Origin: Bog-756 sp963756515
GTDB lineage: Bacteria; Actinomycetota; Acidimicrobiia; Acidimicrobiales; RAAP-2
Length of the DNA: 64,000 nucleotides
NCBI GenBank assembly: GCA_963756515.1
Contig: CAVWNV010000007.1
Location: forward strand, 186,001 to 250,000
Reading direction: 5' to 3'
The notes below the pieces were generated by a model, which saw nothing but the letters and a program-made list of their open reading frames with translations, had not been told where the DNA came from and made no database searches. The first letter of the stretch is position 1; each line of letters opens with the position of its first letter. Shown piece by piece: positions 16,403 to 25,081 of this stretch. The position numbers and the translations under genes are program-made.

Positions 16403-16957
16403 ATGGCTGTGAACGATCTGCAATTCGAAGAGCGCACCATCCGGGTCAACCGGGTGTCCAAGGTGGTCAAGGGCGGTCGCCGGTTCTCCTTCGCCGCCCT
16501 CATGGTGGTGGGCGACGGGAACGGCAAGGTGGGCCTGGGCTACGGCAAGGCCAAAGAGGCCGGGCTGGCCGTGCAGAAGGGGATCGAGGAGGCCCGTAAG
16601 AACATGTTCGACGTGCCGCTCGCCGGCAGCACGATCACCCATCCCATCGTGGGGGAGAGCGGGGCCGGAAGGGTCATGCTGAAGCCGGCCGCCCCCGGTA
16701 CCGGGGTCATCGCCGGTGGGGCCGCCCGGGCCATCCTCGAGATGGCCGGCATCCGCGACATCCTGGCCAAGTCGCTCGGATCATCCAACGGCATCAATGT
16801 GGCCCACGCCACCATCGCCGGACTGAAGGGACTCAAGCGCCCCGACGAGATCGCCGCCCTCCGGGGCAAGTCGGCCGACGAGGTGGCTCCGGCTGCCATG
16901 CTCCGGGCCTACCGCGAGCGCCGACGGGAGAACGACCTGTTCACGGAGGTGCGCTGA
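16403..16957 (+). CDS. rpsE: Ribosomal protein S5
   Basis: A 184-residue accuracy-related 30S protein. ATG 16403 gives MAVNDLQFEERTIRVNRVSKVVKGGRRFSFAALMVVGD; the frame is open upstream inside rplR but unrelated. GNGKVGLGYGKAKE and the APGTGVIAGGAARAILEMAGI block are diagnostic. It lies 4 nt after rplR. Confidence 0.97.
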   Translation: MAVNDLQFEERTIRVNRVSKVVKGGRRFSFAALMVVGDGNGKVGLGYGKAKEAGLAVQKGIEEARKNMFDVPLAGSTITHPIVGESGAGRVMLKPAAPGTGVIAGGAARAILEMAGIRDILAKSLGSSNGINVAHATIAGLKGLKRPDEIAALRGKSADEVAPAAMLRAYRERRRENDLFTEVR

Positions 16958-16958
16958 G

Positions 16959-17261
16959 ATGACCGCCCCCCCGCCCGCCGGCAAGGCCTCTCCATCCGGC
17001 ACCGCCTCTTCCGCCGGCACCGCCTCTTCCGGCACCGCCTCTTCCGGCGACAAGGCCTCCGGAGCCGACTGGCTCCGGGTCACCCAGGTGAAGTCGGCCA
17101 TCGGCACCAAGCCCAAGCACCGCGGCACCCTGCGGGCGCTCGGACTCCGGGGTATCGGGCGCACGAACGTGCTGCCCGACCGTCCGGAGATCCGTGGAAT
17201 GCTGGCCCGCGTCCCCCATCTGGTGGACGTCACGCCGGCCGAGCACGACGAGAAAGGCTGA
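16959..17261 (+). CDS. rpmD: Ribosomal protein L30 with a repetitive N-terminal extension
   Basis: L30 is usually about 60 residues; here it has 100. The core starts near residue 38 (WLRVTQVKSAIGTKPKHRGTLRALGLRGIGRTN, then RGMLARVPHLVDV). Residues 1-37 are an Ala/Ser/Thr/Gly-rich extension with repeated TASS units, encoded by imperfect GCCTCTTCCGGCACC repeats (about 16985-17055). An internal start is possible, but I see no in-frame ATG or GTG between the extension and the core, so the extension is probably translated. ATG 16959 lies 1 nt after the rpsE stop. Confidence 0.9.
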   Translation: MTAPPPAGKASPSGTASSAGTASSGTASSGDKASGADWLRVTQVKSAIGTKPKHRGTLRALGLRGIGRTNVLPDRPEIRGMLARVPHLVDVTPAEHDEKG

Positions 17262-17263
17262 CC

Positions 17264-17752
17264 ATGAAGGTCCATGAGCTCCGACCTCCCGCCGGATCGA
17301 CCCGCGCCCGCCGCCGGGTCGGACGCGGCATCGCCGGCAAGGGTGGCAAGACCGCCGGTCGCGGTACCAAGGGCCAGGGTGCCCGCGACACCATCCCGAT
17401 GGGGTTCGAGGGCGGTCAGCTTCCGCTGATGCAACGGATCCCCAAGCTGCGCGGGTTCACCAACCCGTTCCGGATCGAGTACACGCCGGTCAACGTGGGT
17501 GTGCTCGAGAGCATCGAGGGCGACTCCATCGACCTGGCCGGGTTCGTGGAGCGAGGCCTGGTCCACAAGGGAGACCTGGTCAAGGTGTTGGGTGGGGGTG
17601 GGCTCACCCGCGCCATCAGGGTCGAGGCCCATGCCTTCTCGGCGTCGGCCGAGGCCGCCATCACCGGCGCCGGGGGGTCCGTCACCATCGTCCCCCTGCC
17701 GTTCGGACACGGCCGTCCTCCGGCACAGGGCAACGCCCTCACCAACCGGTAG
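17264..17752 (+). CDS. rplO: Ribosomal protein L15
   Basis: A 162-residue late-assembly 50S protein. It starts MKVHELRPPAGSTRARRRVGRG and has GKGGKTAGRGTKGQGAR and FEGGQLPLMQRIPKLRGFTNPF. It lies 2 nt after rpmD, and AAAGG precedes the ATG. Confidence 0.97.
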   Translation: MKVHELRPPAGSTRARRRVGRGIAGKGGKTAGRGTKGQGARDTIPMGFEGGQLPLMQRIPKLRGFTNPFRIEYTPVNVGVLESIEGDSIDLAGFVERGLVHKGDLVKVLGGGGLTRAIRVEAHAFSASAEAAITGAGGSVTIVPLPFGHGRPPAQGNALTNR

Positions 17753-17782
17753 CATCGGCCCACCGCGGCGTCGAGGAGCCCC

Positions 17783-19075
17783 ATGCTCGCCAGTCTGGCC
17801 AACATCTTCCGGATTCCCGACCTTCGCAAGAAGGTCCTCTTCACGCTGACGATCATCGCCCTGTACCAGTTCGGGGCCAACGTTCCGGTCCCCTTCGTCA
17901 ACTTCTCCAAGGTGGCCCAGCTGACGGCGGCCTCGAAGTCGTCGGGCGTACTGGGCTTCCTCAACCTGTTCTCCGGCGGCGCCCTCACCCGCATGGCCGT
18001 CTTCGGCCTGGGGATCATGCCCTACATCACCTCCAGCATCATCATCCAGCTCCTGGCCACGGTGATCCCCAAGCTCGAGCAGTGGCGTGACCAGGGCGCG
18101 GTGGGTCAGAAGAAGCTGACCCAGACCACCCGGTACCTCACCGTGGCCCTGGCCCTCATGCAGTCCACCGGCCTGGTCTATCTGTTCCACAAGGGCGGGG
18201 GAGGACTGTTCGGAAGCAACCAGAGCGTGGACCTCATCCTCAACTACTCCATCTGGCGGGCCGGGTTCATCGTCCTCACCCTCACCGCCGGCACGGCCTT
18301 CGTGATGTGGCTGGCCGAGCTGATCACCCAGCGGGGGATCGGCCAGGGCATGTCCATCCTGATCTTCGCCAATGTGGTGGCGGGCATCCCGTCCGGCCTG
18401 AACACCGTCCTGCAGGAGGGCGGCCGAATCAAGTTCTCGGTGATCCTGCTGGTGTCCCTGGCCCTGTTGGTACTGATCGTCTTCGTCGACCAGGGTCAGC
18501 GCCGGATCCCGGTGACCTTCGCCAAACGGGTGGTGGGACGCAAGATGTACGGCGGCTCGAGCACCTACATCCCGCTGAAGGTCAACCAGGCCGGGGTCAT
18601 CCCCATCATCTTCGCCAGCTCGGTGCTGTACATCCCGGTGCTGCTCTCGAACATCATCCCCTCGGCCGCCTTCCGGAGCTGGGTCAACCACAACGTCACG
18701 CCGACCAGCGTCTTCTACATCCTCACCTACTTCATCTTCATCCTGCTGTTCACGTTCTTCTACGTCTACGTGGCCTTCGACCCCCACCAACAGGCCGACA
18801 TCATCCGCAAGCAGGGCGGTTACATCCCCGGCATCCGGCCCGGCCACCCCACCGAGCGATACCTGGCCCACATCCTCAACCGGATCACCTGGCCCGGCGC
18901 CCTCTTTCTCGGGGCGGTGGCCGTGACCCCATCACTCCTGATGGCGGCCTGGAACATCACCAGCTATCCGTTCTACGGGACGACCCTCCTCATCGCAACT
19001 GGTGTGGCTCTCGAGACGATGAAGCAGATCGACAGCCAGCTCATGATGCGAAACTACGAGGGCTTCCTCAAGTAA
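17783..19075 (+). CDS. secY: Preprotein translocase subunit SecY
   Basis: A 430-residue, ten-helix channel subunit of the Sec translocon. It has the N-terminal FRIPDLRKKVLFTLTIIALYQFG helix, the plug-region FLNLFSGGALTRMAVFGLGIMPYITSSII stretch, and the cytoplasmic FYVYVAFDPHQQADIIRKQGGYIPGIRPG loop. GAGGAG precedes ATG 17783 by about 6 nt. In the spc operon it sits between rplO and adk, the usual place. Confidence 0.98.
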   Translation: MLASLANIFRIPDLRKKVLFTLTIIALYQFGANVPVPFVNFSKVAQLTAASKSSGVLGFLNLFSGGALTRMAVFGLGIMPYITSSIIIQLLATVIPKLEQWRDQGAVGQKKLTQTTRYLTVALALMQSTGLVYLFHKGGGGLFGSNQSVDLILNYSIWRAGFIVLTLTAGTAFVMWLAELITQRGIGQGMSILIFANVVAGIPSGLNTVLQEGGRIKFSVILLVSLALLVLIVFVDQGQRRIPVTFAKRVVGRKMYGGSSTYIPLKVNQAGVIPIIFASSVLYIPVLLSNIIPSAAFRSWVNHNVTPTSVFYILTYFIFILLFTFFYVYVAFDPHQQADIIRKQGGYIPGIRPGHPTERYLAHILNRITWPGALFLGAVAVTPSLLMAAWNITSYPFYGTTLLIATGVALETMKQIDSQLMMRNYEGFLK

Positions 19076-19756
19076 GTGGTACCCGGAGCCAGGCTCATTG
19101 TCCTCGGCAAACAGGGGGCAGGCAAGGGGACACAGTGCGTGCGCCTCTCGCACCACTACGTGGTGCCGCACGTCTCGACCGGGGACATGCTGCGCGCCGC
19201 CGTCAAGCAGGGCACGGCCATCGGGCTCAAGGCCAAGGACCAGATGGACCGGGGGGAACTGCTCGGGGACGACCTGATCATGGAGATGGTGGCCGAGCGG
19301 CTGGGGGAGAGCGACGTGCGGGCCCGGGGATTCATCCTCGACGGATGCCCGCGGACGGTGGCCCAGGCCGAACAGCTGGCCTCGGTGCTGGCGCCCTACG
19401 ACCTCGACCTGGCCATCGACATCGAGATCCACACGAGCCAGGTCCTGCGCCGCCTGGCCGCCCGCCGGGTGTGCGTGGACTGCGGGGCCAACTACTCGCT
19501 CTCGTCCCCCCCGCTGATCAACTGGACGTGTGACGTGTGCGGGGGCGAGGTGGTCCAGCGGGAGGACGACACCGAGGAGGCCATCGAACGCCGGCTGGAG
19601 CTGTATGAACGCCAGACCGCTCCGCTCATCGAGTGGTACCGGTCCCGGAACCAGCTGGAGACGGTGCCGGGCACGGGATCGCCGGACGCGGTGACCCGAC
19701 GGATGGTGAAGGTGATCGAGCAACGACGAGGCAAGAAGGTTGGTTGGCCGGCATGA
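19076..19756 (+). CDS. adk: Adenylate kinase, zinc-LID type
   Basis: A 226-residue enzyme that interconverts ATP+AMP and 2 ADP. The P-loop is GKQGAGKGTQ, with Gln where most homologues have Pro. AMP-site STGDMLRAAV and GFILDGCPRTVAQA are present. The long LID has two Cys pairs (CVDCGANY and CDVCGGE), a structural zinc site. GTG 19076 follows the secY TAA with no gap. Its TGA overlaps the map ATG. Confidence 0.96.
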   Translation: MVPGARLIVLGKQGAGKGTQCVRLSHHYVVPHVSTGDMLRAAVKQGTAIGLKAKDQMDRGELLGDDLIMEMVAERLGESDVRARGFILDGCPRTVAQAEQLASVLAPYDLDLAIDIEIHTSQVLRRLAARRVCVDCGANYSLSSPPLINWTCDVCGGEVVQREDDTEEAIERRLELYERQTAPLIEWYRSRNQLETVPGTGSPDAVTRRMVKVIEQRRGKKVGWPA

Positions 19757-20496
19757 GACGCAACGCGGAGGAGTTGGCCAAGATGCGCAGGGCCGGCCGG
19801 GTGGTGGCGGAGATCCACGAGGCCACCAGGGCGGCCATCCGCCCCGGTGTGACCACCGCCGACATCGACCGGGTGGCCCGCCAGGTTCTCGAGAGCCGCG
19901 GCGCCGCCTCGAACTTCCTCAACTATCACGGGTTTCCCGCCGTGGTGTGCACGTCACCCAACTCGATGATCGTCCACGGGATCCCCTCGGAGACGGTGGT
20001 CCTCGAGGAGGGGGACATCATCTCGGTGGACTGCGGGGCCATCATCGAGGGTTACCACGGGGATGCGGCCTACACGGCCGGGGTCGGGGAGGTGACCGCG
20101 GAGGCCACCCGCCTGATGGAGGTCACCGAGGCCAGCCTGTTCGCAGGGATCGACCAGCTTCGCCCCGGCAACCGACTCCACGAGGTGGGGCGGGCCGTCC
20201 AGGAGGTGGCCGAGCGGGCCGGGTTCTCGGTGGTCCGCGAGTACGTGGGCCACGCCATCGGCACGGCCATGCACGAAGAGCCCCAGGTCCCGAACTACTG
20301 GCCCGGGTCCGGGGGCCCCATGCTCAAGTCGGGCATGGTCTTCGCGGTGGAGCCGATGGTGAACGCCGGGGCGGCGGGTACGGTCCAGCTGGACGACGGG
20401 TGGAGCGTGGTCACCGCCGACGGCCGCCTCTCGGCCCATTTCGAGCACACCATCGCCGTGACCGACGACGGCCCGGAGGTGTTCACCGTCCTGTGA
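19753..20496 (+). CDS. map: Methionine aminopeptidase, type I
   Basis: A 247-residue enzyme that removes the initiator methionine. Metal ligands can be read in order: VDCGAIIEGYHGDAA (two Asp), GHAIGTAMHEEP (His), FAVEPMV (Glu) and FEHTIAV (Glu). ATG 19753 overlaps the adk stop (ATGA). A 276-nt gap follows before infA, so it likely ends the secY-adk-map segment. Confidence 0.97.
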   Translation: MRRNAEELAKMRRAGRVVAEIHEATRAAIRPGVTTADIDRVARQVLESRGAASNFLNYHGFPAVVCTSPNSMIVHGIPSETVVLEEGDIISVDCGAIIEGYHGDAAYTAGVGEVTAEATRLMEVTEASLFAGIDQLRPGNRLHEVGRAVQEVAERAGFSVVREYVGHAIGTAMHEEPQVPNYWPGSGGPMLKSGMVFAVEPMVNAGAAGTVQLDDGWSVVTADGRLSAHFEHTIAVTDDGPEVFTVL

Positions 20497-20574
20497 AGCC
20501 CGGGCCAGCCGCCGGGCCAGCCAGGACCTCGGGCCACTCCGGGCCAGCCCCGGGTCGGGCCGGCCGGCTCCGGA

Positions 20575-20603
20575 CTGGCAATTTGCCGCCAACGGGCTAG
20601 ACT
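20575..20603 (+). promoter_or_regulatory. Candidate promoter for infA-rpmJ-alpha operon
   Basis: CTGGCA (20575-20580), a 17-nt spacer and TAGACT (20598-20603), each matching the consensus in 4 of 6 positions. It lies in the map-infA gap. The upstream half of the gap has several copies of the short motif GGGCCAGCC, of unknown meaning. Confidence 0.45.
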
Positions 20604-20772
20604 GGTCGTTCGGCTGGCCACGGGTAGGTTGTGGCATGCCGATCCCGCTCCTGGTGGCGCTCCTGAGGCGTGCCCCCGATTGCGGTGCGGACGAACGGCC
20701 GACACGTCGTTGGTGACGCACGTTCGGCCCGGGCCGAGCGGACGAGAACGAGAGACTATTTAGGAGATTCAC

Positions 20773-20997
20773 CTGCCCAAGCCCAAGGAAGATGCCATCG
20801 TGCTGGAAGGGACGGTCGTGGAGCCGCTCCCGAACGCCATGTTCCGTGTGGAGCTCGAGAACGGTCACAAGGTACTGGCCCACAGCTCCGGAAAGATGCG
20901 GATGCACCGCATCCGCATCCTCCCCGGTGACAAGGTGCAGGTGGAGATCACCCCCTACGACTTGGCCCGGGGCCGGATCACCTACCGGTACAAGTAG
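20773..20997 (+). CDS. infA: Translation initiation factor IF-1, probable CTG start
   Basis: A 74-residue S1-like OB-fold protein that blocks the A site during initiation. Reading from CTG 20773 gives (M)PKPKEDAIVLEGTVVEPLP, which keeps the conserved KED N-terminus; the core LENGHKVLAHSSGKMRMHRIRILPGDKV follows. An in-frame TAG at 20761-20763 excludes any upstream ATG, and AGGAG (20762-20766) lies 6 nt before the CTG. The only other likely start is GTG 20800 (AAGGAAG 8 nt upstream), which would lose nine residues of a compact protein. ATT 20767 is in frame but overlaps the ribosome site. Confidence 0.88.
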   Translation: MPKPKEDAIVLEGTVVEPLPNAMFRVELENGHKVLAHSSGKMRMHRIRILPGDKVQVEITPYDLARGRITYRYK

Positions 20998-21124
20998 CCG
21001 GGGGGCGGTCCGGTTCGGCCCGCAACGGGCTGCGGACGGTGCCGGCCACACGAGCAGGACGAGACCGGTCGGTCGGGGACAGGAAGCACGGAGCGGTCGA
21101 GGACAGGAAGCAAGGAAGATCAGC

Positions 21125-21238
21125 GTGAAGGTACGACCCAGCGTCAAGCCGATGTGTGAGAAGTGCAAAGTGATCCGCCGGCACCGGCGGGTCATCGTCA
21201 TCTGCGAAAACCCGCGCCACAAGCAGCGCCAGGGCTGA
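21125..21238 (+). CDS. rpmJ: Ribosomal protein L36, zinc form
   Basis: A 37-residue 50S protein: MKVRPSVKPMCEKCKVIRRH, then the end CENPRHKQRQG. The CxxC pair plus a later Cys and His make the zinc site. GTG 21125 has GGAAGA upstream. Short but unmistakable, and in its normal place between infA and rpsM. Confidence 0.96.
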   Translation: MKVRPSVKPMCEKCKVIRRHRRVIVICENPRHKQRQG

Positions 21239-21275
21239 TGCACGCGGATCAGGCGTAAGAGAGAAGGAAGACCAC

Positions 21276-21653
21276 GTGGCCCGTATATCCGGCGTCGACA
21301 TCCCCCGCGAGAAGCGGTTGGAGATCTCGCTCACCTACATCTTCGGCATCGGCCGGACCACGGCCCGCCAGGTCTGCGCGGCCACCGATACCAGCCCCGA
21401 CACCCGGGTGCGGGACCTCACCGACGAGGAGGTGACCCGCCTCCGCAACTACATCGACGCCTCGCTGCAGGTGGAGGGCGATCTTCGCCGCGACGTGTCC
21501 CAGGACATCAAGCGGAAGATGGAGATCGGCTGCTACCAGGGCATCCGCCACCGCAAGGGCCTGCCCGTCCACGGCCAACGCACCCACACCAATGCCCGCA
21601 CCCGCAAGGGACCGAAGAAGACGGTCGCCGGAAAGAAGAAGGTTCGCAAGTAG
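21276..21653 (+). CDS. rpsM: Ribosomal protein S13
   Basis: A 125-residue 30S head protein contacting the 50S. It starts MARISGVDIPREKRLEISLTYIFGIGRTTA and has GCYQGIRHRKGLPVHGQRTHTNARTRKG. GTG 21276 is preceded by AGAAGGAAG. It runs directly into rpsK. Confidence 0.97.
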   Translation: MARISGVDIPREKRLEISLTYIFGIGRTTARQVCAATDTSPDTRVRDLTDEEVTRLRNYIDASLQVEGDLRRDVSQDIKRKMEIGCYQGIRHRKGLPVHGQRTHTNARTRKGPKKTVAGKKKVRK

Positions 21654-22061
21654 ATGGCCAAGACCACCAAGCCGACCGCGTCGGCCCGTCGCCCCCGCAA
21701 GCGGGAGCGCAAGAACATCACCTTCGGCGTGGCCCATATCAAGAGCTCGTTCAACAACACCATCGTGTCCATCGCCGACCCCGAGGGCAACGTGCTGGCC
21801 TGGGCGTCGGCCGGAAACGTCGGGTTCAAGGGCTCGCGCAAGTCCACGCCGTTCGCGGCCCAGCTGGCGGCCGAGCAGTGCGCCAAGAAGGCCATGGAGC
21901 ACGGCGTGCGCCGGGTCGACGTCCTGGTGCGGGGACCGGGCTCGGGTCGGGAGACGGCCATCCGGTCGTTGGCCGCGGCCGGCATCGAGGTGGCCGGCAT
22001 CAAGGACGTGACTCCCATTCCCCACAATGGCTGCCGCCCCAAGAAGCGGCGCCGGGTCTAG
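21654..22061 (+). CDS. rpsK: Ribosomal protein S11
   Basis: A 135-residue platform protein of the 30S. Blocks: NITFGVAHIKSSFNNTIVSIAD, AAEQCAKKAMEHGVRRVDVLVRGPGSGRETAIR and DVTPIPHNGCRPKKRRRV. ATG 21654 follows the rpsM TAG with no gap. Confidence 0.98.
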   Translation: MAKTTKPTASARRPRKRERKNITFGVAHIKSSFNNTIVSIADPEGNVLAWASAGNVGFKGSRKSTPFAAQLAAEQCAKKAMEHGVRRVDVLVRGPGSGRETAIRSLAAAGIEVAGIKDVTPIPHNGCRPKKRRRV

Positions 22062-22086
22062 GGCCGGGGAACGAAGGGAATTCGAG

Positions 22087-22735
22087 ATGGCTCGTTACAC
22101 CGGACCCGTCTGCCGGCTCTGCCGGCGGGAGCGCACCAAGCTCTTCTTGAAGGGCGAGCGCTGCTATTCGATGAAGTGCCCGGTCTCCGAGGCGGTGACC
22201 GACCGGCACAGCCGCGCCTACCCGCCGGGCGAGCACGGCCGGGACCGCATGCGTCAGGGCTCGGAGTACCTGGGCCAGCTGCGCGAGAAGCAGAAGGCCC
22301 GACGCATCTACGGTCTGTCTGGAGCGGCAGTTCCACAACCTCTACGTGGAGGCCAGCCGGGCCCCCGGCATCACAGGTGAGAACCTCCTGCGCATGCTGG
22401 AGCAGCGGCTCGACAACGTCGCCTTCCGGGCCGGCTGGGGCGCCAGCCGCTCCCAGGCGCGCCAGTTCGTCCGCCACGGCCACGTGCTGGTCAACGGCAA
22501 GCGGGTGACCATCCCCAGCTACCGGGTCCGACAGGGTGACGTGGTGGCCCTCAAGCCCTCGTCCCGGGAACTGTTCCACGTCCGCCGCAACATGGACACC
22601 CTCGACCGGCAGCTCCCGCCCTGGCTGGAGACGGTAGGCGACCGATTCGAGGTCCGGGTGTTCTCACTTCCCCAGCGGGAGCACATCGACGAGCCGGTGC
22701 AGGAACAACTCATCGTCGAGCTCTACTCCAAGTAA
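22087..22735 (+). CDS. rpsD: Ribosomal protein S4, interrupted by a 1-nt frameshift
   Basis: A primary 16S-binding protein. The first part (from ATG 22087) encodes MARYTGPVCRLCRRERTKLF with a four-Cys zinc motif, up to KARRIYG. The frame then has one extra base at about 22314-22318. In the next frame the family continues as LERQFHNLYVEASRAPGITGENLL, with the S4 RNA-binding domain RQFVRHGHVLVNGKRVTIPS, to the stop at 22733-22735. Removing one base restores RRIYGLLERQF. Both halves are perfectly family-like, so either the sequence has an error or the gene is recently broken; S4 is normally essential. Confidence 0.9.
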
Positions 22736-22887
22736 CCGAAGCCGCCACCGGCCGACCCGATCGACCGCCGGCTGCTCGCACCACCGACCAACGACCACGA
22801 CCCGACCACCGACCGCACCAGTACCGACCGAAACCGCACGACCACTACCGACTCTGTTCTGCAGACTGCCGAGGAGCCCTGATCAGC
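22736..22887 (+). other. C/A-rich rpsD-rpoA spacer
   Basis: A 152-nt spacer dominated by CCGACC/CGACCAC-type low-complexity sequence (about 22775-22850), poor in T. No gene was recognised. It resembles the C/A-rich leader of tuf in character and would be weakly structured RNA just before rpoA. Confidence 0.5.
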
Positions 22888-23826
22888 ATGCTCATCATCC
22901 AACGACCCACCGTCGAGTCCATCGGTGAAGAAGAGGACAACCGCCAGCGGTTCGCGGTCGGCCCGCTCGATCCGGGCTTCGGGCACACGCTGGGGAACTC
23001 GCTCCGTCGCACCCTGCTGTCGTCCATCCCGGGCGCATCGATCACCCAGGTCCGCTTCGACGAGGCCCTCCACGAGTTCACCACCCTGCCGGGGGTGAAA
23101 GAGGACGTCACCGACCTCATCTTGAACCTGAAGGACCTCCTGTTCCGGGTGCACAGCGACGAGCCGGTCACCATCCGCCTCGACAAGCGGGGCCCCGGCG
23201 ACGCCACGGCCGGGGACCTGCAGGTCACCGCCGACGTCGAGGTGCTGAGCCCGTCCCAGCACATCGCCTCGCTGAACGGCAAGGGTCGACTGGCCGTGGA
23301 CCTGACCGTCGAGCGCGGACGTGGCTACGTGTCGGCGGACAAGAACAAGCGCTCGCCCACCATCGGCGTGATCCCGGTGGACGCCATCTTCTCGCCCGTC
23401 CGCCGGGTGGCCTTCACCGTCGAGCCGGTCCGGGTCGAGCAGTCCACCGACTTCGACCGATTGGTACTCGATATCGAGACGGACGGCTCCATCACGCCGC
23501 GCGAGGCCCTGGCCTCGGCCGGGGACACCCTGCGGACACTGGTGGGGCTGGTGGCCGACCTCGAGGACGAGCCCATGGGTCTCGAGTTGGGCGAGGTGGG
23601 CACGGTCGGCACCGGATCCCCCGACCTCGACCTGCGCATCGAGGACCTCGACCTCACCGAGCGTCCCCGGAACTGCCTCAAGCGGGCCCAGATCAACACC
23701 ATCGGCGAACTGGTCGACCGGACCCTCGACGATCTGCTGAACATCACCAACTTCGGGCAGAAGTCCCTCGACGAGGTGCTGCAGAAGCTCGACGAGCGGG
23801 GCCTGTCCCTGCGGGTCAAGGACTGA
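22888..23826 (+). CDS. rpoA: RNA polymerase alpha subunit
   Basis: A 312-residue alpha subunit. The N-terminal assembly domain has FAVGPLDPGFGHTLGNSLRRTLLSSIPGASIT. The flexible linker lies near residues 230-245. The C-terminal domain, which contacts UP-element DNA and regulators, has LDLTERPRNCLKRAQINTIGEL and NFGQKSLDEVLQKL. Full length, in the normal alpha-operon place. Confidence 0.98.
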   Translation: MLIIQRPTVESIGEEEDNRQRFAVGPLDPGFGHTLGNSLRRTLLSSIPGASITQVRFDEALHEFTTLPGVKEDVTDLILNLKDLLFRVHSDEPVTIRLDKRGPGDATAGDLQVTADVEVLSPSQHIASLNGKGRLAVDLTVERGRGYVSADKNKRSPTIGVIPVDAIFSPVRRVAFTVEPVRVEQSTDFDRLVLDIETDGSITPREALASAGDTLRTLVGLVADLEDEPMGLELGEVGTVGTGSPDLDLRIEDLDLTERPRNCLKRAQINTIGELVDRTLDDLLNITNFGQKSLDEVLQKLDERGLSLRVKD

Positions 23827-23835
23827 GGTCGCGGC

Positions 23836-24189
23836 ATGCTCGGCACTCCGAAGAAGGGCCGGCGCTTCGGCGGGAGCTCGGCCCACCAGAAGGCCATGAT
23901 GGGGAACCTGGTGGCGTCGTTGATCGCGGCCGAATACCTGGTCACCACCGAGGCCAAGGCCAAGGCGGTACGCCCGGTGGCGGAGAAGGTCATCACCGCC
24001 GCGGCCAAGGGCGGTGTGGCTCGTCAGCGGAACGTGGTGGCCTTCATCCGCGACAAGGACATGGCCCACAAGCTGTTCGAGGAGATCGGGCCCCGTTATG
24101 CCGAGCGGCCGGGCGGGTACACCCGGATCCTCAAACTGGGCAACCGCTTGGGCGACAACGCGCCGATGGCCCGCATCGAACTGGTGTGA
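23836..24189 (+). CDS. rplQ: Ribosomal protein L17
   Basis: A 117-residue 50S protein near the tunnel exit. It has GRRFGGSSAHQKAMMGNLVASLI, with the C-terminal PGGYTRILKLGNRLGDNAPMARIELV. Note the ATG at 23836 with LGTPKKG instead of the usual MRHRK start. Its stop overlaps truA by 4 nt. Confidence 0.97.
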   Translation: MLGTPKKGRRFGGSSAHQKAMMGNLVASLIAAEYLVTTEAKAKAVRPVAEKVITAAAKGGVARQRNVVAFIRDKDMAHKLFEEIGPRYAERPGGYTRILKLGNRLGDNAPMARIELV

Positions 24190-25076
24190 GCCTGCCCCCC
24201 CGATCCGGGGGGTCGGGCGGCGAGCCGGTCCGGTGGCGGCTGACCGTGGCCTACGACGGCACGGGCTTCCACGGCTTCGCGGCCCAGCAGGACCAGCCGA
24301 CCGTGGCCGGTGCCCTGGCCGAGGCCCTGGGCCGGGTCACGCGGACCCCGATCTCGTTGACGTGCGCCGGCAGGACCGACTCCGGCGTCCACGCCGTCGG
24401 TCAGGTGGTGCACTTCGACATCCCGGCCGAGCGATCGGCCAAGGTCGATCCGGCCGCCCTGGTGGCGTCGTGCAACAGCCAGCTGGCCCCGGCCATCGTG
24501 GTGCGGGAGGCCGGTGTGGCGCCGGCCGGGTTCGATGCCCGCCGGTCGGCCACGGGCCGCCGCTACCGCTATCTGGTCGTCAACTCCTCGGTGGCGGACC
24601 CCCTCCTGGCCGGCCTGGCCTGGCACGTGGCCGATCCCCTCGACCTCCGGTCCATGGCCGCCGCCGCCGACGCCCTGTTGGGTGAGCACGATTTCCGCGC
24701 CTTCTGCCGGCGGGTCCCGGGCACGACGGCCGACGATCCGATCCCCCGACGGGTCTACCAGGCGGGCTGGACCGAGCTGAGCACCTCGGAGAAGGCAGTG
24801 GACGATCCCCGTTCGCCGAGGCACCGCGCCCCGGCGGCCGGCTCCACCCCGGCCCTGGTGCCGGCGACCGGGCGGCTCCTGGCCTTCGAGATCGAGGCCA
24901 ACGCCTTCTGCCACCAGATGGTCCGATCCCTGGTGGGAACGCTGGTCGACGTGGGCCGGGGCCGGAAACGACCTTCGGACATCCTGTGGATCCTGCGCTC
25001 CGCCGACCGGCAACAGGCCGCGCAACCGGCCCCTCCCCACGGGCTGACCCTCATGGCGGTGCGCTACGGCGGGTGA
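24186..25076 (+). CDS. truA: tRNA pseudouridine(38-40) synthase
   Basis: A 296-residue enzyme that makes pseudouridine in the anticodon arm. The catalytic Asp lies in CAGRTDSGVHAVGQVVHFD. Other family blocks are VAYDGTGFHGFAAQ, RRYRYLV, HDFRAFCRR and NAFCHQMVRSLVGTLVDVGRG. A 35-residue insert rich in Pro and charged residues (near SPRHRAPAAGSTPAL) makes it slightly long. GTG 24186 overlaps the rplQ stop (GTGA). Confidence 0.96.
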   Translation: MSLPPRSGGSGGEPVRWRLTVAYDGTGFHGFAAQQDQPTVAGALAEALGRVTRTPISLTCAGRTDSGVHAVGQVVHFDIPAERSAKVDPAALVASCNSQLAPAIVVREAGVAPAGFDARRSATGRRYRYLVVNSSVADPLLAGLAWHVADPLDLRSMAAAADALLGEHDFRAFCRRVPGTTADDPIPRRVYQAGWTELSTSEKAVDDPRSPRHRAPAAGSTPALVPATGRLLAFEIEANAFCHQMVRSLVGTLVDVGRGRKRPSDILWILRSADRQQAAQPAPPHGLTLMAVRYGG

Positions 25077-25081
25077 CCGGC

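Noticed and set aside
22311..22322. Programmed +1 frameshifting in rpsD
   Set aside because: There is no slow codon, stop codon or known slippery site; a base error or mutation is simpler. Kept as an open question in the findings.
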